Positions 1-6,863 are shown, numbered from the stretch's first letter. The stretch: DNA of 7,094 nucleotides from Candidatus Neomicrothrix sp. UBA2131 (GCA_002329075.1 DCXR01000031.1:1-7094); one strand, 5' to 3'. Numbers and translations: made by a program. Notes: a model not told the origin generated them from the letters alone.

Positions 1-5
1 AGGAG
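1..5 (+). promoter_or_regulatory. Ribosome binding site of the small plus-strand gene
   Basis: The window opens with AGGAG. It lies 10 bases before the ATG at 16, a workable distance, but only 3 bases before the ATG at 9. This favours the start at 16. The reading frame from 9 is short and has the arginine/proline-rich composition typical of a shadow frame. Confidence 0.6.
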
Positions 6-15
6 CACATGTTTC

Positions 16-402
16 ATGGCACGCCAGAAGATGTCCGATGCGGAGAAGGCCGAGACCAGGGCCGTCCGCGACTACCTCACTGCGCTCGAGGCCAACCAAC
101 CCAAGCGTGGTCGCAAGCGCACGCCCGACAGCGTCCGCAGCCAGATCGAAGCCGCCACCGCGGCGATGGAAGGTGCCTCGGCCACCAAGCGCCTGGCCCT
201 CGTCCAGCAGCGCATTGACCTCGAGGCCGAACTGGACCGCCTCGAGAAGGCAGGTGCCGTGGACATGGGAGCCCTCGAAGCGGCCTTCGGCGCCAATGCC
301 GCCTCGTACGGCGGCAAGCGGGGGATCTCCTACGCCGCCTGGCGTGAGGTGGGCGTGCCCTCTCCGGTGCTCAAGGCAGCGGGCATCCGCCGCTCTACCT
401 GA
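16..402 (+). CDS. Conserved-looking hypothetical protein, basic and coiled-coil-like, 128 aa
   Basis: I do not recognise a named family, although similar small proteins seem familiar from actinobacterial genomes (memory only). The start at 16 has AGGAG 10 bases upstream. Residues 1-28 are helical and charged (MARQKMSDAEKAETR onward). Residues 29-37 are a basic patch, PKRGRKRTP, resembling an AT-hook core but with RGRK in place of RGRP. Residues about 38-80 are a charged helix likely to form a coiled coil. The C-terminal part (about 98-125) contains YGGKRGISYAAWREVGVP and VLKAAGI, which looks like a compact helical domain. There is no signal peptide or membrane segment. The basic patch plus coiled coil would suit a small nucleic-acid-binding or nucleoid-associated protein, but that is inference. 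It converges on the purine operon with a 19-base gap and is not part of it. Confidence 0.8.
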   Translation: MARQKMSDAEKAETRAVRDYLTALEANQPKRGRKRTPDSVRSQIEAATAAMEGASATKRLALVQQRIDLEAELDRLEKAGAVDMGALEAAFGANAASYGGKRGISYAAWREVGVPSPVLKAAGIRRST

Positions 403-414
403 CCTGGCCAACCC

Positions 415-430
415 GCCGCCCTCAGGCGGC
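415..430. terminator. GC hairpin between convergent genes (possible bidirectional terminator)
   Basis: GCCGCC at 415-420 and GGCGGC at 425-430 form a perfect 6-bp stem around the loop CTCA (421-424). The purQ stop codon (422-424 on the minus strand) sits in the loop. The hairpin lies where the plus-strand gene ending at 402 and the minus-strand operon ending at 422 meet, as expected for a shared terminator. There is no T tract on either side, so it would be a weak intrinsic terminator, and GC-repeat codons for the alanine-rich PurQ C-terminus could also produce it. Confidence 0.35.
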
Positions 431-1087
431 CGCTGCCAGCAGGGAGCGGATCAGCACCTCACCATCGGTGCTGCCCAGAAGTTCGTTGCACGCCCGTTCG
501 GGGTGGGGCATGAGGCCGACGACATTGCGGGCTTCGTTGCAGATGCCGGCAATGTCGTCGATCGAACCGTTCGGGTTCCCGACATAGCGCAGGACGATGC
601 GATCCTCGTCGCGCAACTGCTGCAGGGTCGGCACATCGCATGTGTAATTGCCCTCGAAGTGGTTGACCGGAATCGACAGTTCGGCACCGACGGCTGCCGA
701 ACCGGTAAGCGATGATTCCGTCGTTTCCACACGAACCGTCGTCGGCCGACAGAGGAACTTGAGGCCTCTGTTCTTTTGGAGTGCGCCCGGCAGCAACCCG
801 GCTTCGGTGAGGACCTGGAAGCCGTTGCAGATGCCGAGGACAGGCCCTCCGTCGGCTGCAAACCGTGCAACGGCCGCCATGGCCGGTGAGAAGCGGGCAA
901 TGGCCCCCGGACGCAGGTAGTCGCCGTGGGCGAACCCACCCGGCACTATGACCGCGTCGACGCCCGTCAGGTCGTCGTCGCCGTGCCAGAGGAGGCGACC
1001 GGTGCCACCCAGGCCGTCGACCGCCTCGACGGCGTCCATCTCGCAGTTGGTGCCGGGAAACACGACCACCCCGACGACGGTGCTCAC
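422..1087 (-). CDS. purQ: Phosphoribosylformylglycinamidine synthase, glutaminase subunit PurQ
   Basis: PurQ releases ammonia from glutamine for the FGAR-to-FGAM step, acting in the cytoplasm in a complex with PurS and the small-type PurL. The protein is 221 aa, normal for the family. It is a class I glutamine amidotransferase throughout: the opening VVVFPGTNCEMDAVEAV (7-23), PGGFAHGDYLRPGAIA (49-64), the nucleophile elbow GPVLGICNGFQVL with Cys87, and the catalytic His195 and Glu197 in MPHPER. The start is GTG, whose bases overlap the purS stop in the sequence GTGA (4 bases), so translation is probably coupled to purS. No strong Shine-Dalgarno is seen. It is the last gene of the operon; purL, its usual partner and frequent next neighbour, is not downstream. 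Confidence 0.97.
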   Translation of the reverse strand: MSTVVGVVVFPGTNCEMDAVEAVDGLGGTGRLLWHGDDDLTGVDAVIVPGGFAHGDYLRPGAIARFSPAMAAVARFAADGGPVLGICNGFQVLTEAGLLPGALQKNRGLKFLCRPTTVRVETTESSLTGSAAVGAELSIPVNHFEGNYTCDVPTLQQLRDEDRIVLRYVGNPNGSIDDIAGICNEARNVVGLMPHPERACNELLGSTDGEVLIRSLLAAAA

Positions 1088-1353
1088 GTGCCGGACCCCG
1101 GGGAAATCTGCTCGACCGTCAACTCGGCATCCTCGATGACCGGGTTGGTCAGAAAGGACTCCGTCAGCTCGGCCGCTGCCTCGCGTGCCGCTTCCACGTC
1201 AGCGGCTTCGATCGTGAACCGGATCGTCTTGCCGACGGTGACCCCGTCGATCCCCTCGTAGCCGAGCACCGGCAATGCCCGTTCGATGGTGGCGCCGGCA
1301 GGGTCGGAGATTCCGCCCCGCAGGCGGATGTCGACGAGTACCGAAAACTGCAT
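1084..1353 (-). CDS. purS: Phosphoribosylformylglycinamidine synthase subunit PurS
   Basis: PurS is the small bridging subunit of the three-part FGAM synthase; it holds PurQ and PurL together and helps pass ammonia between them. The product is 89 aa, close to the usual 80-90. The sequence shows the family pattern: the strand QFSVLVDIRLRGGISDPAG (2-20), then ALPVLGYEGIDGVTVGKTIRF, and the C-terminal helix with FLTNPVIEDAELTVEQI. The start is ATG with AGGGAG 8 bases upstream inside the end of purC, only 3 bases after the purC stop. It overlaps purQ by 4 bases. Its presence shows that this organism uses the PurS/PurQ/small PurL system rather than the fused large PurL of gamma-proteobacteria. Confidence 0.95.
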   Translation of the reverse strand: MQFSVLVDIRLRGGISDPAGATIERALPVLGYEGIDGVTVGKTIRFTIEAADVEAAREAAAELTESFLTNPVIEDAELTVEQISPGSGT

Positions 1354-1356
1354 GGG

Positions 1357-2283
1357 TCAGGCTCCCTGTGTTCCGGGCCAGTCGGCGAAGGACCGGCCTG
1401 TGATGCGTTCGTACGCCTCGATGTAGCGCTGCGAGGTGGCGGCGACGACCTCTTCGGGCAGGGGTGGCGGCGGCGGCTGCTTGTCCCAGTCGAGGCCGTC
1501 GAGGAAGTCGCGCACGGGTTGCTTGTCGAACGACGGCGGCGTTGCGCCCGGCTTCCACTGGTCGGCCGGCCAGAACCGCGACGAATCAGGGGTGAGGACC
1601 TCGTCGGCCAGGACGAGTCGGCCGTCGACGAGCCCCAACTCGAACTTGGTGTCGGCGATGATGATCCCCCGCTCGGCGGCCCAGTCGGCACCCCGCCGGT
1701 AGCACTCGAGCGATACGGCACAGGCCTGCTCGGCGAGGTCGGCACCGACCAGGTCGACGGCCTCTGCGAACGAGATGTTGATGTCGTGCCCCTCGTCGGC
1801 CTTGGTCGAGGGGGTGAACACGGGTTCTGGCAGGCGATCGGCCTCGAGAAGGCCCTCGGGGAGGACCGAGCCGTGCATGGTTCCGTGGGTGCGGTACTCC
1901 TTCCATGCCGAGCCGGTGATGTAGCCGCGCACGATGCACTCGATCGGAAGCATCTCGGCCCTGCGGCAGAGCATGGTCCGCCCGGCCAGGTCGGTAGCCC
2001 CCTTCGTGCCCGGTGCGTCGGCCGGGTCGGTGGAGAGCAGGTGCCCCGGTACCACGTCGGCCAGCAGGTCGAACCAGAACGCCGACATGGCGGTGAGGAC
2101 CCGCCCCTTGTGCGGGATGGGCTCGTCCATCACGACGTCGAAGGCTGAGAGACGGTCTGAGGTGACCATGAGGAGTCGATCGTCGCCGGCGTCGAAGATG
2201 TCGCGGACCTTGCCCGAGTGGACGTACGGCAGGTCGAAATCGAGGCTCAACTCGGGCTCCGGCTGGTGGCTGGGAAGGTTCAA
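1357..2283 (-). CDS. purC: Phosphoribosylaminoimidazole-succinocarboxamide (SAICAR) synthase PurC
   Basis: PurC joins aspartate to CAIR using ATP to give SAICAR, in the cytoplasm. The product is 308 aa, matching the longer PurC of actinobacteria and fungi rather than the roughly 240-aa form of E. coli. Both family signatures are visible: LPIECIVRGYITGS (112-125) and IIIADTKFELG (207-217). The nucleotide-binding start YVHSGKVRDIF (20-30) and the segment SDRLSAFDV (42-50) are also present. The C-terminal arm (from about 235) has the proline-rich WDKQPPPPPLPEE segment and ends with YERITGRSFADW, usual for the long form. The start is TTG, whose bases overlap the purB stop as TTGA. The next in-frame Met is residue 39, past the conserved SGKVRD, so the TTG start is well supported, although the Shine-Dalgarno is poor and initiation probably depends on coupling to purB. 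Confidence 0.96.
   Translation of the reverse strand: MNLPSHQPEPELSLDFDLPYVHSGKVRDIFDAGDDRLLMVTSDRLSAFDVVMDEPIPHKGRVLTAMSAFWFDLLADVVPGHLLSTDPADAPGTKGATDLAGRTMLCRRAEMLPIECIVRGYITGSAWKEYRTHGTMHGSVLPEGLLEADRLPEPVFTPSTKADEGHDINISFAEAVDLVGADLAEQACAVSLECYRRGADWAAERGIIIADTKFELGLVDGRLVLADEVLTPDSSRFWPADQWKPGATPPSFDKQPVRDFLDGLDWDKQPPPPPLPEEVVAATSQRYIEAYERITGRSFADWPGTQGA
1362..1367 (-). promoter_or_regulatory. Ribosome binding site of purS
   Basis: AGGGAG on the minus strand lies 8 bases upstream of the purS ATG and within the last codons of purC. With the 3-base gap between the genes, it lets ribosomes finishing purC start purS at once. Confidence 0.7.
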
Positions 2284-3695
2284 AGAATGGGTTCCGGATC
2301 GTAGGCCGCGGCCGAGGGGCGGGCGGCGACCGCCTCGCCGACGCGCTCGATCACGGCCTCGACCTGCCTGCCGGCTGTGCCGACGAAGACGCCCGGGTCG
2401 ACCAGGAGGTCGTCGAGGGCGACCCGGTCGAGGGGCAGCCGGTCGTCGGCGGCGAGGCGGTCGAGCAGATCGGTCTCGCCGACGCCACCCTCGCGGCGGG
2501 CGAGGGCCGCTGCGACGGCGTGCTCGAGGATGACCTCGTGGGCGGCCTCACGACCCATGCCGGCGCGCACCGAGGCCACGAGGACCCGGGTCGTGGCCAG
2601 GAACGGCAGGTACTGGCGTAGTTCCCGTTCGACCACCGCCGGATAGGTGCCGAAGTCGTCGAGCACCGTGAGGAAGGTCTGGAACAGGCCATCAGCGGCG
2701 AGGAAGGCATCGGGCAGGGCGACCCGGCGCACCACCGAACAGCTCACATCGCCTTCGTTCCACTGGTCGCCGACGAGGCCACCGACCATGGCGAGGTGAC
2801 CGCGCAGGACGACAGCGAGACCGTTGACCCGCTCGCAGGAGCGTGCGTTCATCTTGTGGGGCATGGCCGAGGAGCCGACCTGGCCGGGGGCAAAGCCCTC
2901 GGTGGCGAGTTCGTGGCCGGCCATGAGCCGGATGGTGCGGGCGAGGTTGGCCGGTCCCCCGGAGGCCTGGACGAGCGCTGATACGACATCGAAGTCGAGC
3001 GAGCGCGGGTAGACCTGGCCGACCGAGTCGAGGACGTTGGTGAAGCCGAGGTGGGTGGCGACACGGCGCTCCAGTTCGACGACCCGTTCTGCATCGCCTT
3101 CGAAGAGGTCGAGCAGGTCCTGCTGGGTACCGACGGGCCCCTTGAGGCCGCGCAGCGGATAGGCGTCGAGCAGGTCGCCCAGCCGGCGGTGGGCCACCAG
3201 GAGTTCCTCGGCCGCGGTGGCGAAGCGCTTGCCGAGGGTCGTCGCCTGGGCGGCGACGTTGTGGCTACGTCCCGTCATGACCAGGCCGGTGTGCTCGGCG
3301 GCGAGGCGCCCGAGCCGGGCGAGGGTGGCGACCACCCGGTCGAGCACCAGTTCGAGGCTGCGACGGACCTGGAGTTGCTCGACGTTCTCCGTGAGGTCAC
3401 GCGAGGTCATGCCCTTGTGGATGTGCTCGTGGCCGGCGAGGGCGCAGAACTCCTCTATGCGGGCCTTCACGTCGTGGCGGGTGGCTTCTTCACGATGTCG
3501 GATCGAGTTGAGGTCAACCTGGTCGACCACCGCACGATGATCGTCGACGACACCGTCGGGGATGTCGATTCCCAGGTCCTGCTGGGCCTCGAGGACGGCC
3601 ACCCAGAGCTCGCGCTCGAGTACGACCTTGCCCTCAGCCGACCAGAGCTCGGCCATGGGCCGGCTGGCGTAGCGGGAGGCCAGGACGTTCTCCAC
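2280..3695 (-). CDS. purB: Adenylosuccinate lyase PurB
   Basis: PurB removes fumarate twice: from SAICAR to give AICAR, and from adenylosuccinate to give AMP. The protein is 471 aa, typical. The fumarase/aspartase superfamily signature GSSAMPHKMN is at 274-283, with the catalytic serine loop at Ser275/Ser276. GRSHNVAAQATTLGKR (142-157) carries the conserved His145. HEHIHKGMTSRDLTENVEQ (89-107) is the first conserved region, and PLRGLKGPVGTQQD (180-193) is also family-typical. These segments and the opening NVLASRYASRPM resemble mycobacterial PurB as I remember it. The start is GTG, 19 bases after the purE stop, with GGAG 11 bases upstream. The end overlaps the purC TTG start by 4 bases. Because it serves two steps, it links PurC, its neighbour, with PurA, the first gene of the operon. 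Confidence 0.97.
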   Translation of the reverse strand: MENVLASRYASRPMAELWSAEGKVVLERELWVAVLEAQQDLGIDIPDGVVDDHRAVVDQVDLNSIRHREEATRHDVKARIEEFCALAGHEHIHKGMTSRDLTENVEQLQVRRSLELVLDRVVATLARLGRLAAEHTGLVMTGRSHNVAAQATTLGKRFATAAEELLVAHRRLGDLLDAYPLRGLKGPVGTQQDLLDLFEGDAERVVELERRVATHLGFTNVLDSVGQVYPRSLDFDVVSALVQASGGPANLARTIRLMAGHELATEGFAPGQVGSSAMPHKMNARSCERVNGLAVVLRGHLAMVGGLVGDQWNEGDVSCSVVRRVALPDAFLAADGLFQTFLTVLDDFGTYPAVVERELRQYLPFLATTRVLVASVRAGMGREAAHEVILEHAVAAALARREGGVGETDLLDRLAADDRLPLDRVALDDLLVDPGVFVGTAGRQVEAVIERVGEAVAARPSAAAYDPEPIL

Positions 3696-3714
3696 GGGTC
3701 GGCGGGCTCCGCTG

Positions 3715-4182
3715 TCAGCGGGGCCGCATCTCCTCGCGGTGGGCCTCGAGTTCGGCGACCAGCGCCGGATCGTCTACGGCGAGCATCTGGACCGCCAGCA
3801 GGGCGGCGTTCATGGCGCCGTCGACGGCGACGGTGGCGACGGGGATGCCCTTAGGCATCTGCACGGTGGCGAGGAGCGAGTCCCAGCCGTTGATGGCTCC
3901 ACCGGAAAGTGGCACGCCGATGACCGGGAGCGTGGTGTGGGCGGCAACGGCGCCGGCCAGGTGGGCGGCCATGCCGGCGCCACAGATGATGGCCTTGTAG
4001 CCGTTGTCGCGTGCCGACCGGGTGAACTCGGCCACCTCGGCAGGGCTGCGGTGTGCCGACATCACCCGTACGTCGGCCTCGATGCCGTAGCGCTCGAGGG
4101 TGGCCGCCGCCGGAGCCATCTTGTCGGCATCGTTGGGCGAGCCCATGAGGACTGCGACCCGCCTGTTCGGGGACTCGGTCAT
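3715..4182 (-). CDS. purE: N5-carboxyaminoimidazole ribonucleotide mutase PurE (class I)
   Basis: PurE shifts the carboxyl group of N5-CAIR to give CAIR, the substrate of PurC. It is 155 aa, a normal stand-alone size, and is expected to be an octamer. The CAIR-binding start VAVLMGSPNDADKM (9-22) has SPND where SxSD is usual; Ser15 and Asp18 are kept. MSAHRSP (41-47) carries the key His44. GAGMAAHLAG (68-77) and LPVIGVPLSGGAINGWDSL (85-103) form the active-site walls, followed by VQMPKGIPVATVAVDGAMNAALLA. The AHR and GAG-AAHL patterns indicate class I, which works with PurK, rather than the class II AIR carboxylases; purK is not in the window. The start is ATG with GGAGGAG 8 bases upstream, the best ribosome binding site in the operon. 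The gene lies 29 bases after purD and 19 bases before purB. Confidence 0.95.
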   Translation of the reverse strand: MTESPNRRVAVLMGSPNDADKMAPAAATLERYGIEADVRVMSAHRSPAEVAEFTRSARDNGYKAIICGAGMAAHLAGAVAAHTTLPVIGVPLSGGAINGWDSLLATVQMPKGIPVATVAVDGAMNAALLAVQMLAVDDPALVAELEAHREEMRPR

Positions 4183-4190
4183 ATGGTTGG

Positions 4191-4197
4191 CTCCTCC
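4191..4197 (-). promoter_or_regulatory. Strong ribosome binding site of purE
   Basis: GGAGGAG on the minus strand lies 8 bases upstream of the purE ATG, in the 29-base purD-purE gap. It is the longest Shine-Dalgarno match of the operon and fixes the purE start. Confidence 0.8.
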
Positions 4198-4211
4198 GGT
4201 GGGTGGTTCGG

Positions 4212-5444
4212 TCAGTCTGCCGTGTCTGCAGGCGTGGGCGCGGCGGCAATGTCGGTTCGACGCTGGATGCCGGACCAGGAGATGGTGTCGGCTCCGGCGT
4301 AGGCACGGTCGCGGGCGGCGTCGATGGTGGGACCCTGTCCGGTGACGGCCAGCACGCGACCCCCTGCAGTGGTGAGTCGCCCGTCGGACGCTGCCACGCC
4401 GGCACAGAACACGGTGACGTCGTCGAGGGCGTTGGCCTCGTCGAGTCCGTGGATCGTGTCGCCGGTGCGCGGCGACGCCGGGTACCCGTCGGTGGCGCAG
4501 ACGACCGTGACGGCGGCACCCTCGTCGAAGGCCGGTGCGGCACCCAGGGAGCCCTCGGCGGCGGCGGCCAGCAGGTCGGTGAGGCTGCCCGCCATCCGGG
4601 GTAGCACGACCTGGGCCTCGGGGTCGCCGAAGCGCACGTTGTACTCGAGCACCTTCGGGCCGGACGGCGTGAACATGAGCCCGCAGTAGAGGACGCCCCG
4701 GTAGTCGATGTCCTGACGCCGGAGGGCGGCGATGGTGGGGCCGACTGCGTCGTCCATCAACGAGTCGACGATGGCCTCGGTGGCCACTGGAACCGGTGAG
4801 TAGGCGCCCATGCCACCGGTGTTGGGGCCGATGTCGCCGTCGCCTATCCGCTTGAAGTCCTGGGCGGGGGCCAGCGGCACGGCGTTGTCGCCGTCGCAGA
4901 TGGCCATCAGCGAGAGTTCGGGCCCGCTCAGGCCCTCCTCGATGACAACGGTCCGTCCGGCGTCACCGAAGGCATCACCCGAGAGGTAGGAGCGCACTGC
5001 ATCGACCGCCTCGGCACGTTCTTCTGTGACGAGCACTCCCTTGCCTGCGGCCAGGCCGTCGGTCTTGACCACGAACAGGTCGGCCATCGTGTCGAGGAAG
5101 GCGAGGGCGGCCGTCTCGTCGGTGAAGGCACCGTGCTGTGCCGTGGGGACGCCGGCATCGACCAGCACCTCCTTCATCCATGCCTTGGAGCCCTCGAGTC
5201 GGGCACCGTCCGCCCCCGGTCCGAAGACGAGCCGGCCCGCTGCCCTCAGGCGGTCGGCGAGCCCGTCGACCAGCGGCGCCTCAGGGCCGACGACGAACAG
5301 TTCGGAGTCGACCTCCTCGGGAGGCGTGGAGACCGAACCGGGGATGCCGGGGTTGCCGGGGGTGACGACCACCTCGGCGTCGCGGCCCAGGACGTGGGCG
5401 AGTGCGTGCTCGCGTCCACCCGAACCGACGACACAGACCCGCAC
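4212..5444 (-). CDS. purD: Phosphoribosylamine-glycine ligase (GAR synthetase) PurD
   Basis: PurD is an ATP-grasp ligase joining glycine to phosphoribosylamine, the second step of purine synthesis. I place the start at the GTG at 5444 (MRVCVVGSGG), 13 bases after the purA stop. A longer frame up to 5507 would add a serine-rich stretch, overlap purA by 50 bases and precede the standard N-terminus. This gives 410 aa. Seen in order: GSGGREHAL (7-15), GPEAPLVDGL (53-62), KTDGLAAGKGV (127-137) for ATP binding, QDFKRIGDGDIGPNTGGMGA (195-214), and the signature RFGDPEAQ (271-278) in EYNVRFGDPEAQV. The stretch between PGNPG and GPEAP (about 29-55) is roughly 13 residues shorter than in mycobacterial PurD as I recall it, which partly explains the small size. 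The C-terminal domain ends with SGIQRRTDIA, as usual. No strong Shine-Dalgarno is visible. Confidence 0.95.
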   Translation of the reverse strand: MRVCVVGSGGREHALAHVLGRDAEVVVTPGNPGIPGSVSTPPEEVDSELFVVGPEAPLVDGLADRLRAAGRLVFGPGADGARLEGSKAWMKEVLVDAGVPTAQHGAFTDETAALAFLDTMADLFVVKTDGLAAGKGVLVTEERAEAVDAVRSYLSGDAFGDAGRTVVIEEGLSGPELSLMAICDGDNAVPLAPAQDFKRIGDGDIGPNTGGMGAYSPVPVATEAIVDSLMDDAVGPTIAALRRQDIDYRGVLYCGLMFTPSGPKVLEYNVRFGDPEAQVVLPRMAGSLTDLLAAAAEGSLGAAPAFDEGAAVTVVCATDGYPASPRTGDTIHGLDEANALDDVTVFCAGVAASDGRLTTAGGRVLAVTGQGPTIDAARDRAYAGADTISWSGIQRRTDIAAAPTPADTAD

Positions 5445-5457
5445 GACCCGGCCCCGG

Positions 5458-6744
5458 TCAGCTCTGGTTGCCGAACTGGATGACCTGGTCGCGACCGGGT
5501 CCGACACCGACCATGCCGATGGGCACCCCGACCTGTTCCTCGATCAGGGAAAGGTAGGCCTCGGCCTCGGCAGGCAGTTCGGACCTGGACCGGACGTCGG
5601 AGAGGTCCTGCTTCCAGCCCGGCATCTCGACGTAGACGGGCTCGGCGTGGTGGAGCACCGTCTGGTGGTAGGGGAGCTGTTCATGGCGCTCACCATTGGC
5701 GTCGTAGGCGACGCACAACCTGATGGTGTCGAGCCCGTCGAGGACATCGAGCTTGGTGATGGCCAGTTCGGACAACGAGTTGACGCGTGCGGCGAACCGG
5801 AGCATGACGGCGTCGAGCCAGCCCGGGCGACGACGACGTCCTGTGTTGGTGCCGTACTCGTGGCCGACGTCGACCAGGTGGTCGCCGACCTCGTCGAACA
5901 ACTCGGTCGGAAAGGGGCCGGCGCCGACACGGGTGACGTAGGCCTTGGCGATGCCGATGACCCGGTCTATGTGGCGGGGGCCGACTCCGGTACCGGTGCA
6001 TGCGCCGCCCGCCACCGGGTTGGAGGATGTGACGAACGGGTAGGTGCCGTGGTCGAGGTCGAGGAATGTGGCCTGGGCGCCCTCGAGGAGGACGTGGTTG
6101 CCGGCCTCGAGTTGGTCGTGGATGAGCGAGACGGTGTCTGCGATGAGCGGCGCCAATCGGGGGGCGCAGGTGCCGAGGTACTCGTCGGCGATTTCGTCAC
6201 CGTCCACCGGCAAGCGGTTGAAGACCCGCGTGAGCACCCGATTGTGATGCTCCAGGGCAGCGTCGAGCTTGGTGCGGAAGATCTTCTCGTCGAGCAGGTC
6301 CTGGATCCGCAGTCCGACGCGCATTGAACGGTCGGCGTAGGCCGGGCCGATGCCACGCTTCGTGGTACCGATCCTGTTCTTGCCCAGATGCCGCTCGTGG
6401 AGGGCGTCGAGTTCCTGATGGTACGGGAGGATCAGGTGGGCATTGCCGCTGACCCGCAGCCGCCCGGTGGAGACGCCACGGGACTCGAGCATGTCCATCT
6501 CGGCGAGGAGGACCCGGGGATCGACGACGACGCCGTTGCCGATGACCGGTATGACGTGTTCGTAGAGGATACCGCTGGGGACGAGTTGGAGGGCGAAGGA
6601 CTCACCGTCGACGACGAGGGTGTGGCCGGCGTTGTGGCCGCCCTGGTAGCGGACGACCATGGAGGTCTCACCGGCAACGAGGTCGGTGAACTTGCCCTTG
6701 CCCTCGTCGCCCCACTGTGTCCCGACCACGACAGTCGCGGGCAC
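5458..6744 (-). CDS. purA: Adenylosuccinate synthetase PurA
   Basis: PurA uses GTP to join aspartate to IMP, the first committed step to AMP; PurB, encoded three genes downstream, completes it. The protein is 428 aa, the usual length. The N-terminal signature QWGDEGKGK (10-18) holds the catalytic Asp13 and the phosphate loop, and His41 follows in GGHNAGHT. The second signature reads GIGPAYADRSMR (131-142), with Arg139 where the family pattern has Lys (Lys140 in E. coli). EGAQATFLDLDHGTYP (221-236) has Gln224 but Ala225 in place of the usual Gly. TGRRRRPGW (301-309) is the aspartate/GTP loop, with Pro in place of the common Cys. TKLDVLDGL (330-338) is the guanine-recognition loop. The start is GTG with GAGGAG 7 bases upstream. 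It is the first gene of the operon and follows a gap of over 300 bases. Confidence 0.97.
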   Translation of the reverse strand: MPATVVVGTQWGDEGKGKFTDLVAGETSMVVRYQGGHNAGHTLVVDGESFALQLVPSGILYEHVIPVIGNGVVVDPRVLLAEMDMLESRGVSTGRLRVSGNAHLILPYHQELDALHERHLGKNRIGTTKRGIGPAYADRSMRVGLRIQDLLDEKIFRTKLDAALEHHNRVLTRVFNRLPVDGDEIADEYLGTCAPRLAPLIADTVSLIHDQLEAGNHVLLEGAQATFLDLDHGTYPFVTSSNPVAGGACTGTGVGPRHIDRVIGIAKAYVTRVGAGPFPTELFDEVGDHLVDVGHEYGTNTGRRRRPGWLDAVMLRFAARVNSLSELAITKLDVLDGLDTIRLCVAYDANGERHEQLPYHQTVLHHAEPVYVEMPGWKQDLSDVRSRSELPAEAEAYLSLIEEQVGVPIGMVGVGPGRDQVIQFGNQS

Positions 6745-6751
6745 GGCACCT

Positions 6752-6757
6752 CTCCTC
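6752..6757 (-). promoter_or_regulatory. Ribosome binding site of purA
   Basis: GAGGAG on the minus strand sits 7 bases upstream of the purA GTG start. It supports the GTG at 6744 as the true start and marks the head of the operon. Confidence 0.75.
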
Positions 6758-6781
6758 GTGATTGCTGGTGCTTACGGACAG

Positions 6782-6787
6782 AGCCTA
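6782..6787 (-). promoter_or_regulatory. Candidate -10 box of the purine operon promoter
   Basis: TAGGCT on the minus strand fits the TANNNT pattern of actinobacterial housekeeping promoters. It lies about 40 bases upstream of the purA start and would give a short leader containing the ribosome binding site. No convincing -35 hexamer is found 16-18 bases further upstream, which is common in this group. Weak single-motif evidence. Confidence 0.35.
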
Positions 6788-6863
6788 TCGGAGCCCGACC
6801 CGCGCGATGGCCGTCGATTCGGGACGCGGCCGTCGCCGAGACGACCACGCAGGGTCACCAGAT

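Noticed and set aside
38..715. 225-residue plus-strand frame running through the small gene and into purQ
   Set aside because: It is a shifted frame of the gene at 16-402 that continues antisense to purQ; its first part is Arg/Pro/Ser-rich shadow sequence.
3051..3854. 267-residue plus-strand frame across purB and purE
   Set aside because: It is antisense to purB and purE, its C-terminus turns into an Arg/Gly-rich run, and no ribosome binding site or motif supports it.
5445..5507. Upstream extension of purD by 21 residues
   Set aside because: The extra residues are serine-rich, overlap the purA coding end by 50 bases and precede the standard MRVxVxGSGGREHA opening. The GTG at 5444 fits the family.
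5026..6327. Long 433-residue plus-strand frame across purA and purD
   Set aside because: It lies antisense to two certain enzymes and has low-complexity Ser/Arg/Asp/Gly-rich sequence with no family motif. Such long antisense frames are expected opposite GC-rich genes.
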